Counted from the first letter of the stretch, positions 24,201-40,050 are shown. The stretch is DNA of 64,000 bases from Hydractinia symbiolongicarpus (GCF_029227915.1 NC_079883.1:19096001-19160000), one strand, 5' to 3'. Numbers and translations are program-made. Notes: generated from the letters alone by a model not told the origin.

Positions 24201-26235
24201 GAGGTCATTAAGGCAGTTTTATTTCTATTTTTTGGATTCAACAGGTACATAACCAATTGTCCTTGAATTTGTTAATGCTTATGGTAAATCAGGACCGACC
24301 ACATGGAACCGATTGTCATGGAAAGCAATATTCCTTATGACTCTTAAACTGTTCAAAGAGAGGTCATTAAGGCAGTTTTATTTTATGTTCTGGCTTCAAC
24401 AGCTACTTAATCAATTCTTCTTGAATTTGTCAATGCTTATGGTCAATCGGGACCAACCACTTGGAACTCACTTAATAGACGCAATTCTTTGTAAGTGCCG
24501 TTAGATTAAAAACAACTGATATTGAAATGACAAATCTGTCAGCAGCAACTCTCCCCATGACTCTTTTGGTTCTAATTAGTCTCGGGGAAACAAATTGTGC
24601 TTTAAAAGCTATTTTTGTGCCTTTCCAAACAACTGGGCACGACCGCGTTAACTTTTCTAAGAAAGTTTATTAAGGCAGTTTATTTTTATGTTCTGGATTC
24701 AACAGGTACTTAATTCTTCTTGAATTTGATAATGCTTATGATAAATCGGGACCGACGTCTATATGATTTTAATTGTATGTGAATCTCTTTAATAATAGCC
24801 GTCGTTTGTCTGTGTGTCCGCGAAAGCGGCGTCCCGTAACGGAAACACGAAGTTTTTAAAATGCGCACGAATATCAAATGCTATATATTTTTATCCACTT
24901 TGTTGCGACGCGTAAATTTAAAGGACGAGTGAACGCGACGGGCGACCCCGTGGATTTTTCCACGGGTTAACGACTTTTCTTAATAATAGAGGTAAGTCGG
25001 GACTGACCACGTGGAAGTCACTTAATAGACGCAGTTCTTTATAAGTTTCGTTATATTAAAAGCAACTCACAATAAAATGACAAATTTGTCTCTGGGCAGC
25101 AACTTGCACAATAAAAGCTATTTTAGTACCTTTTGCAAACCACTGGGCACGCCCGCGGTTAACTTTTCAAAGAGAGTTCATTAAGGCACTTTTATTTTTA
25201 TGTTCCGAGTTCAACAGCTACTTGCTCAATTCTCCTTGAATTTGTCAATTCTTATGGTCAATCGGGACCAACCACTTCGAACTTACTTAATCGACGCAAT
25301 TGTTTGTAAGTTTCGGTAGATTACAAACAATTCATAATGAAATGACAAATTTGTCAGCAGCAACTGTCCTTATGACTCTTTTGGTTCTAATTGGTCGCTA
25401 GGCAACAAATTGTGCTTTAAAAGCTATTTTTGTGTCTTTTGCAAACCACTGGGCACGCCCGCGATTAACTTTTCAAGGAGAGGTCATTAAGGCAGTTTTA
25501 TGTTCTGGGTTCAACAGCTACTTACTCAATTCTTCTTGACTTTGTCAATGCTTATGATAAATCGGGACCGACTTCTATATGATCTCAATTTTATATAAAT
25601 TTCTTAATACTTGTGGTAAGTCGGGACCGACCACGTGGAAGTCACTTAATAGACGCAATTCTTTATAAGATTCGTTAATTAAAAGCAACTCACAATGAAA
25701 TGACAAATTTGTCCCGCGTTAAAAAGAGGTCATTAAGGCAGTTTTATTTCTATTTTTTGGATTCAACAGGTACATAACCAATTGTCCTTGAATTTGTTAA
25801 TGCTTATGGTAAATCAGGACCGACCACATGGAACCGATTGTCATGGAAAGCAATATTCCTTATGACTCTTAAACTGTTCAAAGAGAGGTCATTAAGGCAG
25901 TTTTATTTTATGTTCTGGCTTCAACAGCTACTTAATCAATTCTTCTTGAATTTGTCAATGCTTATGGTCAATCGGGACCAACCACTTGGAACTCACTTAA
26001 TAGACGCAATTCTTTGTAAGTGCCGTTAGATTAAAAACAACTGATATTGAAATGACAAATCTGTCAGCAGCAACTCTCCCCATGACTCTTTTGGTTCTAA
26101 TTAGTCTCGGGGCAACAAATTGTGCTTTAAAAGCTATTTTTGTGCCTTTCCAAACAACTGGGCACGACCGCGTTAACTTTTCTAAGAAAGTTTATTAAGG
26201 CAGTTTTATTTTTATGTTCTGGATTCAACAGGTAC
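15265..26235. repeat. Three copies of a 3657-bp higher-order repeat
   Basis: The landmark at 15265 recurs at 18922, 22579 and 26236 (spacing 3657). Independent landmarks at 16999, 20656 and 24313, and at 18524, 22181 and 25838, show the same spacing. Each higher-order unit is one ordinary 1525-1526-bp unit plus one 2132-bp unit, the latter being 1526 bp with 606 bp (two extra monomers) added. Copy-specific variants recur at the same place in each, such as the GATATTGAAATG change and the shortened CAGTTTATTTTTATG. Confidence 0.93.
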
Positions 26236-29200
26236 TTAATTCTTCTTGAATTTGATATTGCTTATGATAAATCGGGACCGACGTCTATATGATTTTAATT
26301 GTATGCGAATCTCTTTAATAATAGCCGTCGTTTGTCTGTGTGTCCGCGAAAGCGGCGTCCCGTAACGGAAACACGAAGTTTTTAAAATGCGCACGAATAT
26401 CAAATGCCATATATTTTTGTCCACTTTGTTGCGACGCGTAAATTTAAAGGACGAGTGAACGCGACGGGCGACCCCGTGGATTTTTCCACGGGTTAACGAC
26501 TTTTCTTAATAATAGAGGTAAGTCGGGACTGACCACGTGGAATTCACTTAATAGACGCAATTCTTTATAAGTTTCGTTATATTAAAAGCAACTCACAATA
26601 AAATGACAAATTTGTCTCTGGGCTGCAACTTGCACAATAAAAGCTATTTTAGTACCCTTTGCAAACCACTGGGCACGCCCGCGGTTAACTTTTCAAAGAG
26701 AGTTCATTAAGGCACTTTTATTTTTATGTTCCGAGTTCAACAGCTACTTGCTCAATTCTCCTTGAATTTGTCAATTCTTATGGTCAATCGGGACCAACCA
26801 CTTCGAACTTACTTAATCGACGCAATTGTTTGTAAGTTTCGGTAGATTACAAACAATTCATAATGAAAGGACAAATTTGTCAGCAGCAACTGTCCTTATG
26901 ACTCTTTTGGTTCTAATTGGTCGCTAGGCAACAAATTGTGCTTTAAAAGCTATTTTTGTGTCTTTTGCAAACCACTGGGCACGCCCGCGATTAACTTTTC
27001 AAGGAGAGGTCATTAAGGCAGTTTTATGTTCTAGGTTCAACAGCTACTTACTCAATTCTTCTTGAATTTGTCAATGCTTATGATAAATCGGGACCGACTT
27101 CTATATGATCTCAATTTTATATAAATTTCTTAATACTTGTGGTAAGTCGGGACCGACCACGTGGAAGTCACTTAATAGACGCAATTCTTTATAAGATTCG
27201 TTAATTAAAAGCAACTCACAATGAAATGACAAATTTGTCCCGCGTTAAAAAGAGGTCATTAAGGCAGTTTTATTTCTATTTTTTGGATTCAACAGGTACT
27301 TAACCAATTGTCCTTGAATTTGTTAATGCTTATGGTAAATCAGGACCGACCACATGGAACCGATTGTCATGGAAAGCAATATTCCTTATGACTCTTAAAC
27401 TGTTCAAAGAGAGGTCATTAAGGCAGTTTTATTTTATGTTCTGGCTTCAACAGCTACTTAATCAATTCTTCTTGAATTTGTCAATGCTTATGGTCAATCG
27501 GGACCAACCACTTGGAACTCACTTAATAGACGCAATTCTTTGTAAGTGCCGTTAGATTAAAAACAACTGATATTGAAATGACAAATCTGTCAGCAGCAAC
27601 TCTCCCCATGACTCTTTTGGTTCTAATTAGTCTCGGGGCAACAAATTGTGCTTTAAAAGCTATTTTTGTGCCTTTCCAAACAACTGGGCACGACCGCGTT
27701 AACTTTTCTAAGAAAGTTTATTAAGGCAGTTTTATTTTTATGTTCTGGATTCAACAGGTACTTAATTCTTCTTGAATTTGATATTGCTTATGATAAATCG
27801 GGACCGACGTCTATATGATTTTAATTGTATGCGAATCTCTTTAATAATAGCCGTCGTTTGTCTGTGTGTCCGCGAAAGCGGCGTCCCGTAACGGAAACAC
27901 GAAGTTTTTAAAATGCGCACGAATATCAAATGCCATATATTTTTGTCCACTTTGTTGCGACGCGTAAATTTAAAGGACGAGTGAACGCGACGGGCGACCC
28001 CGTGGATTTTTCCACGGGTTAACGACTTTTCTTAATAATAGAGGTAAGTCGGGACTGACCACGTGGAATTCACTTAATAGACGCAATTCTTTATAAGTTT
28101 CGTTATATTAAAAGCAACTCACAATAAAATGACAAATTTGTCTCTGGGCTGCAACTTGCACAATAAAAGCTATTTTAGTACCCTTTGCAAACCACTGGGC
28201 ACGCCCGCGGTTAACTTTTCAAAGAGAGTTCATTAAGGCACTTTTATTTTTATGTTCCGAGTTCAACAGCTACTTGCTCAATTCTCCTTGAATTTGTCAA
28301 TTCTTATGGTCAATCGGGACCAACCACTTCGAACTTACTTAATCGACGCAATTGTTTGTAAGTTTCGGTAGATTACAAACAATTCATAATGAAAGGACAA
28401 ATTTGTCAGCAGCAACTGTCCTTATGACTCTTTTGGTTCTAATTGGTCGCTAGGCAACAAATTGTGCTTTAAAAGCTATTTTTGTGTCTTTTGCAAACCA
28501 CTGGGCACGCCCGCGATTAACTTTTCAAGGAGAGGTCATTAAGGCAGTTTTATGTTCTAGGTTCAACAGCTACTTACTCAATTCTTCTTGAATTTGTCAA
28601 TGCTTATGATAAATCGGGACCGACTTCTATATGATCTCAATTTTATATAAATTTCTTAATACTTGTGGTAAGTCGGGACCGACCACGTGGAAGTCACTTA
28701 ATAGACGCAATTCTTTATAAGATTCGTTAATTAAAAGCAACTCACAATGAAATGACAAATTTGTCCCGCGTTAAAAAGAGGTCATTAAGGCAGTTTTATT
28801 TCTATTTTTTGGATTCAACAGGTACTTAACCAATTGTCCTTGAATTTGTTAATGCTTATGGTAAATCAGGACCGACCACATGGAACCGATTGTCATGGAA
28901 AGCAATATTCCTTATGACTCTTAAACTGTTCAAAGAGAGGTCATTAAGGCAGTTTTATTTTATGTTCTGGCTTCAACAGCTACTTAATCAATTCTTCTTG
29001 AATTTGTCAATGCTTATGGTCAATCGGGACCAACCACTTGGAACTCACTTAATAGACGCAATTCTTTGTAAGTGCCGTTAGATTAAAAACAACTGATAAT
29101 GAAATGACAAATCTGTCAGCAGCAACTCTCCCCATGACTCTTTTGGTTCTAATTAGTCTCGGGGCAACAAATTGTGCTTTAAAAGCTATTTTTGTGCCTT

Positions 29201-32200
29201 TCCAAACAACTGGGCACGACCGCGTTAACTTTTCTAAGAAAGTTTATTAAGGCAGTTTTATTTTTATGTTCTGGATTCAACAGGTACTTAATTCTTCTTG
29301 AATTTGTTAATGCTTATGATAAATCGGGACCGACTTCTATATGATTTTAATTGTATGTGAATCTCTTTAATAATAGCCGTCGTTTGTCTGTGTGTCCGCG
29401 AAAGCGGCGTCCCGTAACGGAAACACGAAGTTTTTAAAATGCGCACGAATATCAAATGCCATATATTTTTATCCACTTTGTTGCGACGCGTAAATTTAAA
29501 GGACGAGTGAACGCGACGAACGACCCCGTGGATTTTTCCACGGGTTAACGACTTTTCTTAATAATAGAGGTAAGTCGGGACTGACCACGTGGAAGTCACT
29601 TAATAGACGCAGTTCTTTATAAGTTTCGTTATATTAAAAGCAACTCACAATAAAATGACAAATTTGTCTCTGGGCAGCAACTTGCACAATAAAAGCTATT
29701 TTAGTACCTTTTGCAAACCACTGGGCACGCCCGCGGTTAACTTTTCAAAGAGAGTTCATTAAGGCACTTTTATTTTTATGTTCCGAGTTCAACAGCTACT
29801 TGCTCAATTCTCCTTGAATTTGTCAATTCTTATGGTCAATCGGGACCAACCACTTCGAACTTACTTAATCGACGCAATTGTTTGTAAGTTACGGTAGATT
29901 ACAAACAATTCATAATGAAAGGACAAATTTGTCAGCAGCAACTGTTCTTTTGACTCTTTTGGTTCTAATTGGTCGCTAGGCAACAAATTGTGCTTTAAAA
30001 ACTATTTTTGTGTCTTTTGCAAACCACTGGGCACGCCCGCGATTAACTTTTGAAGGAGAGGTCATTAAGGCAGTTTTATGTTCTGGGTTCAACAGCTACT
30101 TACTCAATTCTTCTTGAATTTGTCAATGATTATGATAAATCGGGACCGACTTCTATATGATCTCAATTTTATATAAATTTCTTAATACTTGTGGTAAGTC
30201 GGGACCGACCACGTGGAAGTCACTTAATAGACGCAATTCTTTATAAGATTCGTTAATTAAAAGCAACTCACAATGAAATGACAAATTTGTCCCGCGTTAA
30301 AAAGAGGTCATTAAGGCAGTTTTATTTCTATTTTTTGGTTCAACAGGTACTTAACCAATTGTCCTTGAATTTGTTAATGCTTATGGTAAATCAGGACCAA
30401 CCACATGGAACCGATTGTCATGGAAAGCAATATTCCTTATGACTCTTAAACTGTTCAAAGAGAGGTCATTAAGGCAGTTTTATTTTATGTTCTGGCTTCA
30501 ACAGCTACTTAATCAATTCTTCTTGAATTTTTTAATGCTTATGGTCAATCGGGACCAACCACTTGGAACTCACTTAATAGACGCAATTCTTTGTAAGTGC
30601 CGTTAGATTAAAAACAACTGATAATGAAATGACAAATCTGTCAGCAGCAACTCTCCCCATGACTCTTTTGGTTCTAATTAGTCTCGGGGCAACAAATTGT
30701 GCTTTAAAAGCTATTTTTGTGCCTTTCCAAACAACTGGGCACGACCGCGTTAACTTTTCTAAGAAAGTTTATTAAGGCAGTTTTATTTTTATGTTCTGGA
30801 TTCAACAGGTACTTAATTCTTCTTGAATTTGTTAATGCTGATGATAAATCGGGACCGATTTCTATATGATTTTAGTTGTATGTGAATCTCTTTAATAATA
30901 GCCGTCGTTTGTCTGTGTGTCCGCGAAAGCGGCGTCCCGTAACGGAAACACGAAATATTTAAAATGCGCACTAATATCAAATGCCATATATTTTTATCCA
31001 CTTTGTTGCGACGCGTAAATTTAAAGGACGAGTGAACGCGACGGGCGACCCCGTGGATTTTTCCACGGGTTAACGACTTTTCTTAATAATAGAGGTAAGT
31101 CAAGACTGACCACGTGGAAGTCACTTAATAGACGCAATTTTTTATAAGTTTCGTTATATTAAAAGCAACTCACAATAAAATGACAAATTTGTCTCTGGGC
31201 AGCAACTTGCACAATAAAAGCTATTTTAGTACCTTTTGCAAACCACTGGGCACGCCCGCGGTTAACTTTTCAAAGAGAGTTCATTAAGGCACTTTTATTT
31301 TTATGTTCCGAGTACAACAGCTACTTCCTCAATTCTCCTTAAAATTTGTCAATTCTTATGGTCAATCGGGACCAACCACTTCGAACTTACTTAATCGACG
31401 CAATTGTTTGTAAGTTTCGGTAGATTACAAACAATTCATAATGAAATGACAAATTTGTCAGCAGCAACTGTCCTTATGACTCTTTTGGTTCTAATTGGTC
31501 GCTAGGCAACAAATTGTGCTTTAAAAGCTATTTTTGTGTCTTTTGCAAACCACTGGGCACGCCCGCGATTAACTTTTCAAGGAGAGGTCATTAAGGCAGT
31601 TTTATGTTCTGGGTTCAACAGCTACTTACTCAATTCTTCTTGAATTTGTCAATTCTTATGGTCAATCGGGACCAACCACTTCGAACTTACTTAATCGACG
31701 CAATTGTTTGTAAGTTTCGGTAGATTACAAACAATTCATAATGAAATGACAAATTTGTCAGCAGCAACTGTCCTTATGACTCTTTTGGTTCTAATTTGTC
31801 TCTGGGCAGCAACTTGCACAATAAAATCTATTTTAGTACCATTTGCAAACCACTGGGCACGCCCGCGGTTAAATTTTCAAAGAGAGTTCATTAAGGCACT
31901 TTTATTTTTATGTTCCGAGTTCAACAGCTACTTGCTCAATTCTCCTTGAATTTGTCAATTCTTATGGTCAATCGGGACCAACCACTTCGAACTTACTTAA
32001 TCAACGCAATTGTTTGTAAGTTTCGGTAGATTACAAACAATTCATAATGAAATGACAAATTTGTCAGCAGCAACTGTCCTTATGACTCTTTTGGTTCTAG
32101 TTGGTCGCTAGGCAACAAATTGTGCTTTAAAAACTATTTTTGTGTCTTTTGCAAACCACTGGGCACGCCCGCGATTAACTTTTCAAGGAGAGGTCATTAA

Positions 32201-35200
32201 GGCAGTTTTATGTTCTGGGTTCAACAGCTACTTACTCAATTCTTCTTGACTTTGTCAATGCTTATGATAAATCGGGACCGACTTCTATATGATCTCAATT
32301 TTATATAAATTTCTTAATACTTGTGGTAAGTCGGGACCGACCACGTGGAAGTCACTTAATAGACGCAATTCTTTATAAGATTCGTTAATTAAAAGCAACT
32401 CACAATGAAATGACAAATTTGTCCCGCGTTAAAAAGAGGTCATTAAGGCAGTTTTATTTCTATTTTTTGGTTCAACAGGTACTTAACCAATTGTCCTTGA
32501 ATTTGTTAATGCTTATGGTAAATCAGGACCAACCACATGGAACCGATTGTCATGGAAAGCAATATTCCTTATGACTCTTAAACTGTTCAAAGAGAGGTCA
32601 TTAAGGCAGTTTTATTTTATGTTCTGGCTTCAACAGCAACTTAATCAATTCTTCTTGTATTTTTTAATGCTTATGGTCAATCGGGACCAACCACTTGGAA
32701 CTCACTTAATAGACGCAATTCTTTGTAAGTGCCGTTAGATTAAAAACAACTGATAATGAAATGACAAATCTGTCAGCAGCAACTCTCCCCATGACTCTTT
32801 TGGTTCTAATTAGTCTCGGGGCAACAAATTGTGCTTTAAAAGCTATTTTTATGCCTTTCCAAACAACTGGGCACGACCGCGTTAACTTTTCTAAGAAAGT
32901 TTATTAAGGCAGTTTTATTTTTATGTTCTGGATTCAACAGGTACTTAATTCTTCTTAAATTTGATAATGCTTATGATAAATCGGCACCGACGTCTATATG
33001 ATTTTAATTGTATGTGAATCTCTTTAATAATAGCCGTCGTTTGTCTGTGTGTCCGCGAAAGCGGCGTCCGTAACGGAAACACGAAGTTTTTAAAATGCGC
33101 ACGAATATCAAATGCCATATATTTTTATCCACTTTGTTGCGACGCGTAAATTTAAAGGACGAGTGAACGCGACGGGCGACCCCGTGGATTTTTCCACGGG
33201 TTAACGACTTTTCTTAATAATAGAGGTAAGTCGGGACTGACCACGTGGAAGTCACTTAATAGACGCAGTTCTTTATAAGTTTCGTTATATTAAAAGCAAC
33301 TCACAATAAAATGACAAATTTGTCTCTGGGCAGCAACTTGCACAATAAAAGCTATTTTAGTACCTTTTGCAAACCACTGGGCACGCCCGCGGTTAACTTT
33401 TCAAAGAGAGTTCATTAAGGCACTTTTATTTTTATGTTCCGAGTTCAACAGCTACTTGCTCAATTCTCCTTGAATTTGTCAATTCTTATGGTCAATCGGG
33501 ACCAACCACTTCGAACTTACTTAATCGACGCAATTGTTTGTAAGTTTCGGTAGATTACAAACAATTCATAATGAAAGGACAAATTTGTCAGCAGCAACTG
33601 TCCTTATGACTCTTTTGGTTCTAATTGGTCGCTAGGCAACAAATTGTGCTTTAAAAGCTATTTTTGTGTCTTTTGCAAACCACTGGGCACGCCCGCGATT
33701 AACTTTTCAAGGAGAGGTCATTAAGGCAGTTTTATGTTCTGGGTTCAACAGCTACTTACTCAATTCTTCTTGAATTTGTCAATGCTTATGATAAATCGGG
33801 ACCGACTTCTATATGATCTCAATTTTATATAAATTTCTTAATACTTGTGGTAAGTCGGGACCGACCACGTGGAAGTCACTTAATAGACGCAATTCTTTAT
33901 AAGATTCGTTAATTAAAAGCAACTCACAATGAAATGACAAATTTGTCCCGCGTTAAAAAGAGGTCATTAAGGCAGTTTTATTTCTATTTTTTGGATTCAA
34001 CAGGTACTTAACCAATTGTCCTTGAATTTGTTAATGCTTATGGTCAATCGGGACCAACCACTTGGAACTCACTTAATAGACGCAATTCTTTGTAAGTGCC
34101 GTTAGATTAAAAACAACTGATAATGAAATGACAAATCTGTCAGCAGCAACTCTCCCCATGACTCTTTTGGTTCTAATTAGTCTCGGGGCAACAAATTGTG
34201 CTTTAAAAGCTATTTTTGTGCCTTTCCAAACAACTGGGCACGACCGCGGTTAACTTTTCAAAGAGAGTTCATTAAGGCACTTTTATTTTTATGTTCCGAG
34301 TTCAACAGCTACTTGCTCAATTCTCCTTGAATTTGTCAATTCTTATGGTCAATCGGGACCAACCACTTCGAACTTACTTAATCGACGCAATTGTTTGTAA
34401 GTTTCGGTAGATTACAAACAATTCATAATGAAAGGACAAATTTGTCAGCAGCAACTGTCCTTATGACTCTTTTGGTTCTAATTGGTCGCTAGGCAACAAA
34501 TTGTGCTTTAAAAGCTATTTTTGTGTCTTTTGCAAACCACTGGGCACGCCCGCGATTAACTTTTCAAGGAGAGGTCATTAAGGCAGTTTTATGTTCTGGG
34601 TTCAACAGCTACTTACTCAATTCTTCTTGAATTTGTCAATTCTTATGGTCAATCGGGACCAACCACTTCGAACTTACTTAAACGACGCAATTGTTTGTAA
34701 GTTTCGGTAGATTACAAACAATTCATAATGAAATGACATATTTGTCAGCAGCAACTGTCCTTATGACTCTTTTGGTTCTAATTTGTCTCTGGGCAGCAAC
34801 TTGCACAATAAAATCTATTTTAGTACCATTTGCAAACCACTGGGCACGCCCGCGGTTAAATTTTCAAAGAGAGTTCATTAAGGCACTTTTATTTTTATGT
34901 TCCGAGTTCAACAGCTACTTGCTCAATTCTCCTTGAATTTGTCAATTCTTATGGTCAATCGGGACCAACCACTTCGAACTTACTTAATCAACGCAATTGT
35001 TTGTAAGTTTCGGTAGATTACAAAAAATTCATAATGAAATGACAAATTTGTCAGCAGCAACTGTCCTTATGACTCTTTTGGTTCTAATTGGTCGCTAGGC
35101 AACAAATTGTGCTTTAAAAGCTATTTTTGTGTCTTTTGCAAACCACTGGGCACGCCCGCGATTAACTTTTCAAGGAGAGGTCATTAAGGCAGTTTTATGT

Positions 35201-37304
35201 TCTGGGTTCAACAGCTACTTACTCAATTCTTCTTGACTTTGTCAATGCTTATGATAAATCGGGACCGACTTCTATATGATCTCAATTTTATATAAATTTC
35301 TTAATACTTGTGGTAAGTCGGGACCGACCACGTGGAAGTCACTTAATAGACGCAATTCTTTATAAGATTCGTTAATTAAAAGCAACTCACAATGAAATGA
35401 CAAATTTGTCCCGCGTTAAAAAGAGGTCATTAAGGCAGTTTTATTTCTATTTTTTGGATTCAACAGGTACATAACCAATTGTCCTTAAATTTGTTAATGC
35501 TTATGGTAAATCAGGACCGACCACATGGAACCGATTGTCATGGAAAGCAATATTCCTTATGACTCTTAAACTGTTCAAAGAGAGGTCATTAAGGCAGTTT
35601 TATTTTATGTTCTGGCTTCAACAGCTACTTAATCAATTCTTCTTGAATTTGTCAATGCTTATGGTCAATCGGGACCAACCACTTGGAACTCACTTAATAG
35701 ACGCAATTCTTTGTAAGTGCCGTTAGATTAAAAACAACTGATATTGAAATGACAAATCTGTCAGCAGCAACTCTCCCCATGACTCTTTTGGTTCTAATTA
35801 GTCTCGGGGCAACAAATTGTGCTTTAAAAGCTATTTTTGTGCCTTTCCAAACAACTGGGCACGACCGCGTTAACTTTTCTAAGAAAGTTTATTAAGGCAG
35901 TTTTATTTTTATGTTCTGGATTCAACAGGTACTTAATTCTTCTTGAATTTGATAATGCTTATGATAAATCGGGACCGACGTCTATATGATTTTAATTGTA
36001 TGTGAATCTCTTTAATAATAGCCGTCGTTTGTCTGTGTGTCCGCGAAAGCGGCGTCCCGTAACGGAAACACGAAGTTTTTAAAATGCGCACGAATATCAA
36101 ATGCCATATATTTTTATCCACTTTGTTGCGACGCGTAAATTTAAAGGACGAGTGAACGCGACGGGCGACCCCGTGGATTTTTCCACGGGTTAACGACTTT
36201 TCTTAATAATAGAGGTAAGTCGGGACTGACCACGTGGAAGTCACTTAATAGACGCAGTTCTTTATAAGTTTTGTTATATTAAAAGCAACTCACAATAAAA
36301 TGACAAATTTGTCTCTGGGCAGCAACTTGCACAATAAAAGCTATTTTAGTACCTTTTGCAAACCACTGGGCACGCCCGCGGTTAACTTTTCAAAGAGAGT
36401 TCATTAAGGCACTTTTATTTTTATGTTCCGAGTTCAACAGCTACTTGCTCAATTCTCCTTGAATTTGTCAATTCTTATGGTCAATCGGGACCAACCACTT
36501 CGAACTTACTTAATCGACGCAATTTTTTGTAAGTTTCGGTAGATTACAAACAATTCATAATGAAAGGACAAATTTGTCAGCAGCAACTGTCCTTATGACT
36601 CTTTTGGTTCTAATTGGTCGCTAGGCAACAAATTGTGCTTTAAAAGCTATTTTTGTGTCTTTTGCAAACCACTGGGCACGCCCGCGATTAACTTTTCAAG
36701 GAGAGGTCATTAAGGCAGTTTTATGTTCTGGGTTCAACAGCTACTTACTCAATTCTTCTTGAATTTGTCAATGCTTATGATAAATCGGGACCGACTTCTA
36801 TATGATCTCAATTTTATATAAATTTCTTAATACTTGTGGTAAGTCGGGACCGACCACGTGGAAGTCACTTAATAGACGCAATTCTTTATAAGATTCGTTA
36901 ATTAAAAGCAACTCACAATGAAATGACAAATTTGTCCCGCGTTAAAAAGAGGTCATTAAGGCAGTTTTATTTTATGTTCTGGCTTCAACAGCTACTTAAT
37001 CAATTCTTCTTGAATTTGTCAATGCTTATGGTCAATCGGGACCAACCACTTGGAACTCACTTAATAGACGCAATTCTTTGTAAGTGCCGTTAGATTAAAA
37101 ACAACTGATAATGAAATGACAAATCTGTCAGCAGCAACTCTCCCCATGACTCTTTTGGTTCTAATTAGTCTCGGGGCAACAAATTGTGCTTTAAAAGCTA
37201 TTTTTGTGCCTTTCCAAACAACTGGGCACGACCGCGGTTAACTTTTCAAAGAGAGTTCATTAAGGCACTTTTATTTTTATGTTCCGAGTTCAACAGCTAC
37301 TTGC

Positions 37305-40050
37305 TCAATTCTCCTTGAATTTGTCAATTCTTATGGTCAATCGGGACCGACTTCTATATGATTTTAATTGTATGTGAATCTCTTTAATAATAGCCGTCGT
37401 TTGTCTGTGTGTCCGCGAAAGCGGCGTCCCGTAACGGAAACACGAAGTTTTTAAAATGCGCACGAATATCAAATGCCATATATTTTTATCCACTTTGTTG
37501 CGACGCGTAAATTTAAAGGACGAGTGAACGCGACGGGCGACCCCGTGGATTTTTCCACGGGTTAACGACTTTTCTTAATAATAGAGGTAAGTCGGGACTG
37601 ACCACGTGGAAGTCACTTAATAGACGCAGTTCTTTATAAGTTTCGTTATATTAAAAGCAACTCACAATAAAATGACAAATTTGTCTCTGGGCAGCAACTT
37701 GCACAATAAAATCTATTTTAGTACCATTTACAAACCACTGGGCACGCCCGCGGTTAAATTTTCAAAGAGAGTTCATTAAGGCACTTTTATTTTTATGTTC
37801 CGAGTTCAACAGCTACTTGCTCAATTCTCCTTGAATTTGTCAATTCTTATGGTCAATCGGGACCAACCACTTCGAACTTACTTAATCAACGCAATTGTTT
37901 GTAAGTTTCGGTAGATTACAAACAATTCATAATGAAATGACAAATTTGTCAGCAGCAACTGTCCTTATGACTCTTTTGGTTCTATTTTGGTCGCTAGGCA
38001 ACAAATTGTGCTTTAAAAGCTATTTTTGTGTCTTTTGCAAACCACTGGGCACGCCCGCGATTAACTTTTCAAGGAGAGGTCATTAAGGCAGTTTTATGTT
38101 CTGGGTTCAACAGCTACTTACTCAATTCTTCTTGAATTTGTCAATGCTTATGATAAATCGGGACCGACTTCTATATGATCTCAATTTTATATAAATTTCT
38201 TAATACTTGTGGTAAGTCGGGACCGACCACGTGGAAGTCACTTAATAGACGCAATTCTTTATAAGATTCGTTAATTAAAAGCAACTCACAATGAAATGAC
38301 AAATTTGTCCCGCGTTAAAAAGAGGTCATTAAGGCAGTTTTATTTTATGTTCTGGCTTCAACAGCTACTTAATCAATTCTTCTTGAATTTGTCAATGCTT
38401 ATGGTCAATCGGGACCAACCACTTGGAACTCACTTAATAGACGCAATTCTTTGTAAGTGCCGTTAGATTAAAAACAACTGATAATGAAATGACAAATCTG
38501 TCAGCAGCAACTCTCCCCATGACTCTTTTGGTTCTAATTAGTCTCGGGGCAACAAATTGTGCTTTAAAAGCTATTTTTGTGCCTTTCCAAACAACTGGGC
38601 ACGACCGCGGTTAACTTTTCAAAGAGAGTTCATTAAGGCACTTTTATTTTTATGTTCCGAGTTCAACAGCTACTTGCTCAATTCTCCTTGAATTTGTCAA
38701 TTCTTATGGTCAATCGGGACCGACTTCTATATGATTTTAATTGTATGTGAATCTCTTTAATAATAGCCGTCGTTTGTCTGTGTGTCCGCGAAAGCGGCGT
38801 CCCGTAACGGAAACACGAAGTTTTTAAAATGCGCACGAATATCAAATGCCATATATTTTTATCCACTTTGTTGCGACGCGTAAATTTAAAGGACGAGTGA
38901 ACGCGACGGGCGACCCCGTGGATTTTTCCACGGGTTAACGACTTTTCTTAATAATAGAGGTAAGTCGGGACTGACCACGTGGAAGTCACTTAATAGACGC
39001 AGTTCTTTATAAGTTTCGTTATATTAAAAGCAACTCACAATAAAATGACAAATTTGTCTCTGGGCAGCAACTTGCACAATAAAATCTATTTTAGTACCAT
39101 TTACAAACCACTGGGCACGCCCGCGGTTAAATTTTCAAAGAGAGTTCATTAAGGCACTTTTATTTTTATGTTCCGAGTTCAACAGCTACTTGCTCAATTC
39201 TCCTTGAATTTGTCAATTCTTATGGTCAATCGGGACCAACCACTTCGAACTTACTTAATCAACGCAATTGTTTGTAAGTTTCGGTAGATTACAAACAATT
39301 CATAATGAAATGACAAATTTGTCAGCAGCAACTGTCCTTATGACTCTTTTGGTTCTATTTTGGTCGCTAGGCAACAAATTGTGCTTTAAAAGCTATTTTT
39401 GTGTCTTTTGCAAACCACTGGGCACGCCCGCGATTAACTTTTCAAGGAGAGGTCATTAAGGCAGTTTTATGTTCTGGGTTCAACAGCTACTTACTCAATT
39501 CTTCTTGACTTTGTCAATGCTTATGATAAATCGGGACCGACTTCTATATGATCTCAATTTTATATAAATTTCTTAATACTTGTGGTAAGTCGGGACCGAC
39601 CACGTGGAAGTCACTTAATAGACGCAATTCTTTATAAGATTCGTTAATTAAAAGCAACTCACAATGAAATGACAAATTTGTCCCGCGTTAAAAAGAGGTT
39701 ATTAAGGCAGTTTTATGTTCTGGGTTCAACAGCTACTTACTCAATTCTTCTTGAATTTGTTAATGCTGATGATAAATCGGAACCGATTTCTATATGATTT
39801 TAGTTGTATGTGAATCTCTTTAATAATAGCCGTCGTTTGTCTGTGTGTCCGCGAAAGCGGCGTCCCGTAACGGAAACACGAAGTTTTTAAAATGCGCACG
39901 AATATCAAATGCCATATATTTTTATCCACTTTGTTGCGACGCGTAAATTTAAAGGACGAGTGAACGCGACGGGCGACCCCGTGGATTTTTCCACGGGTTA
40001 ACGACTTTTCTTAATAATAGAGGTAAGTTGGGACTGACCACGTGGAAGTC
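37305..40050. repeat. Two tandem 1373-bp variant satellite units
   Basis: The insert landmark recurs at 37305 and 38678. The two units are nearly identical and carry hybrid junctions not seen elsewhere, for example an interior segment that joins the CTCAATTCTCCTTG monomer directly to the insert monomer. They are shortened forms of the 1526-bp unit, with about 150 bp lost. Confidence 0.8.
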
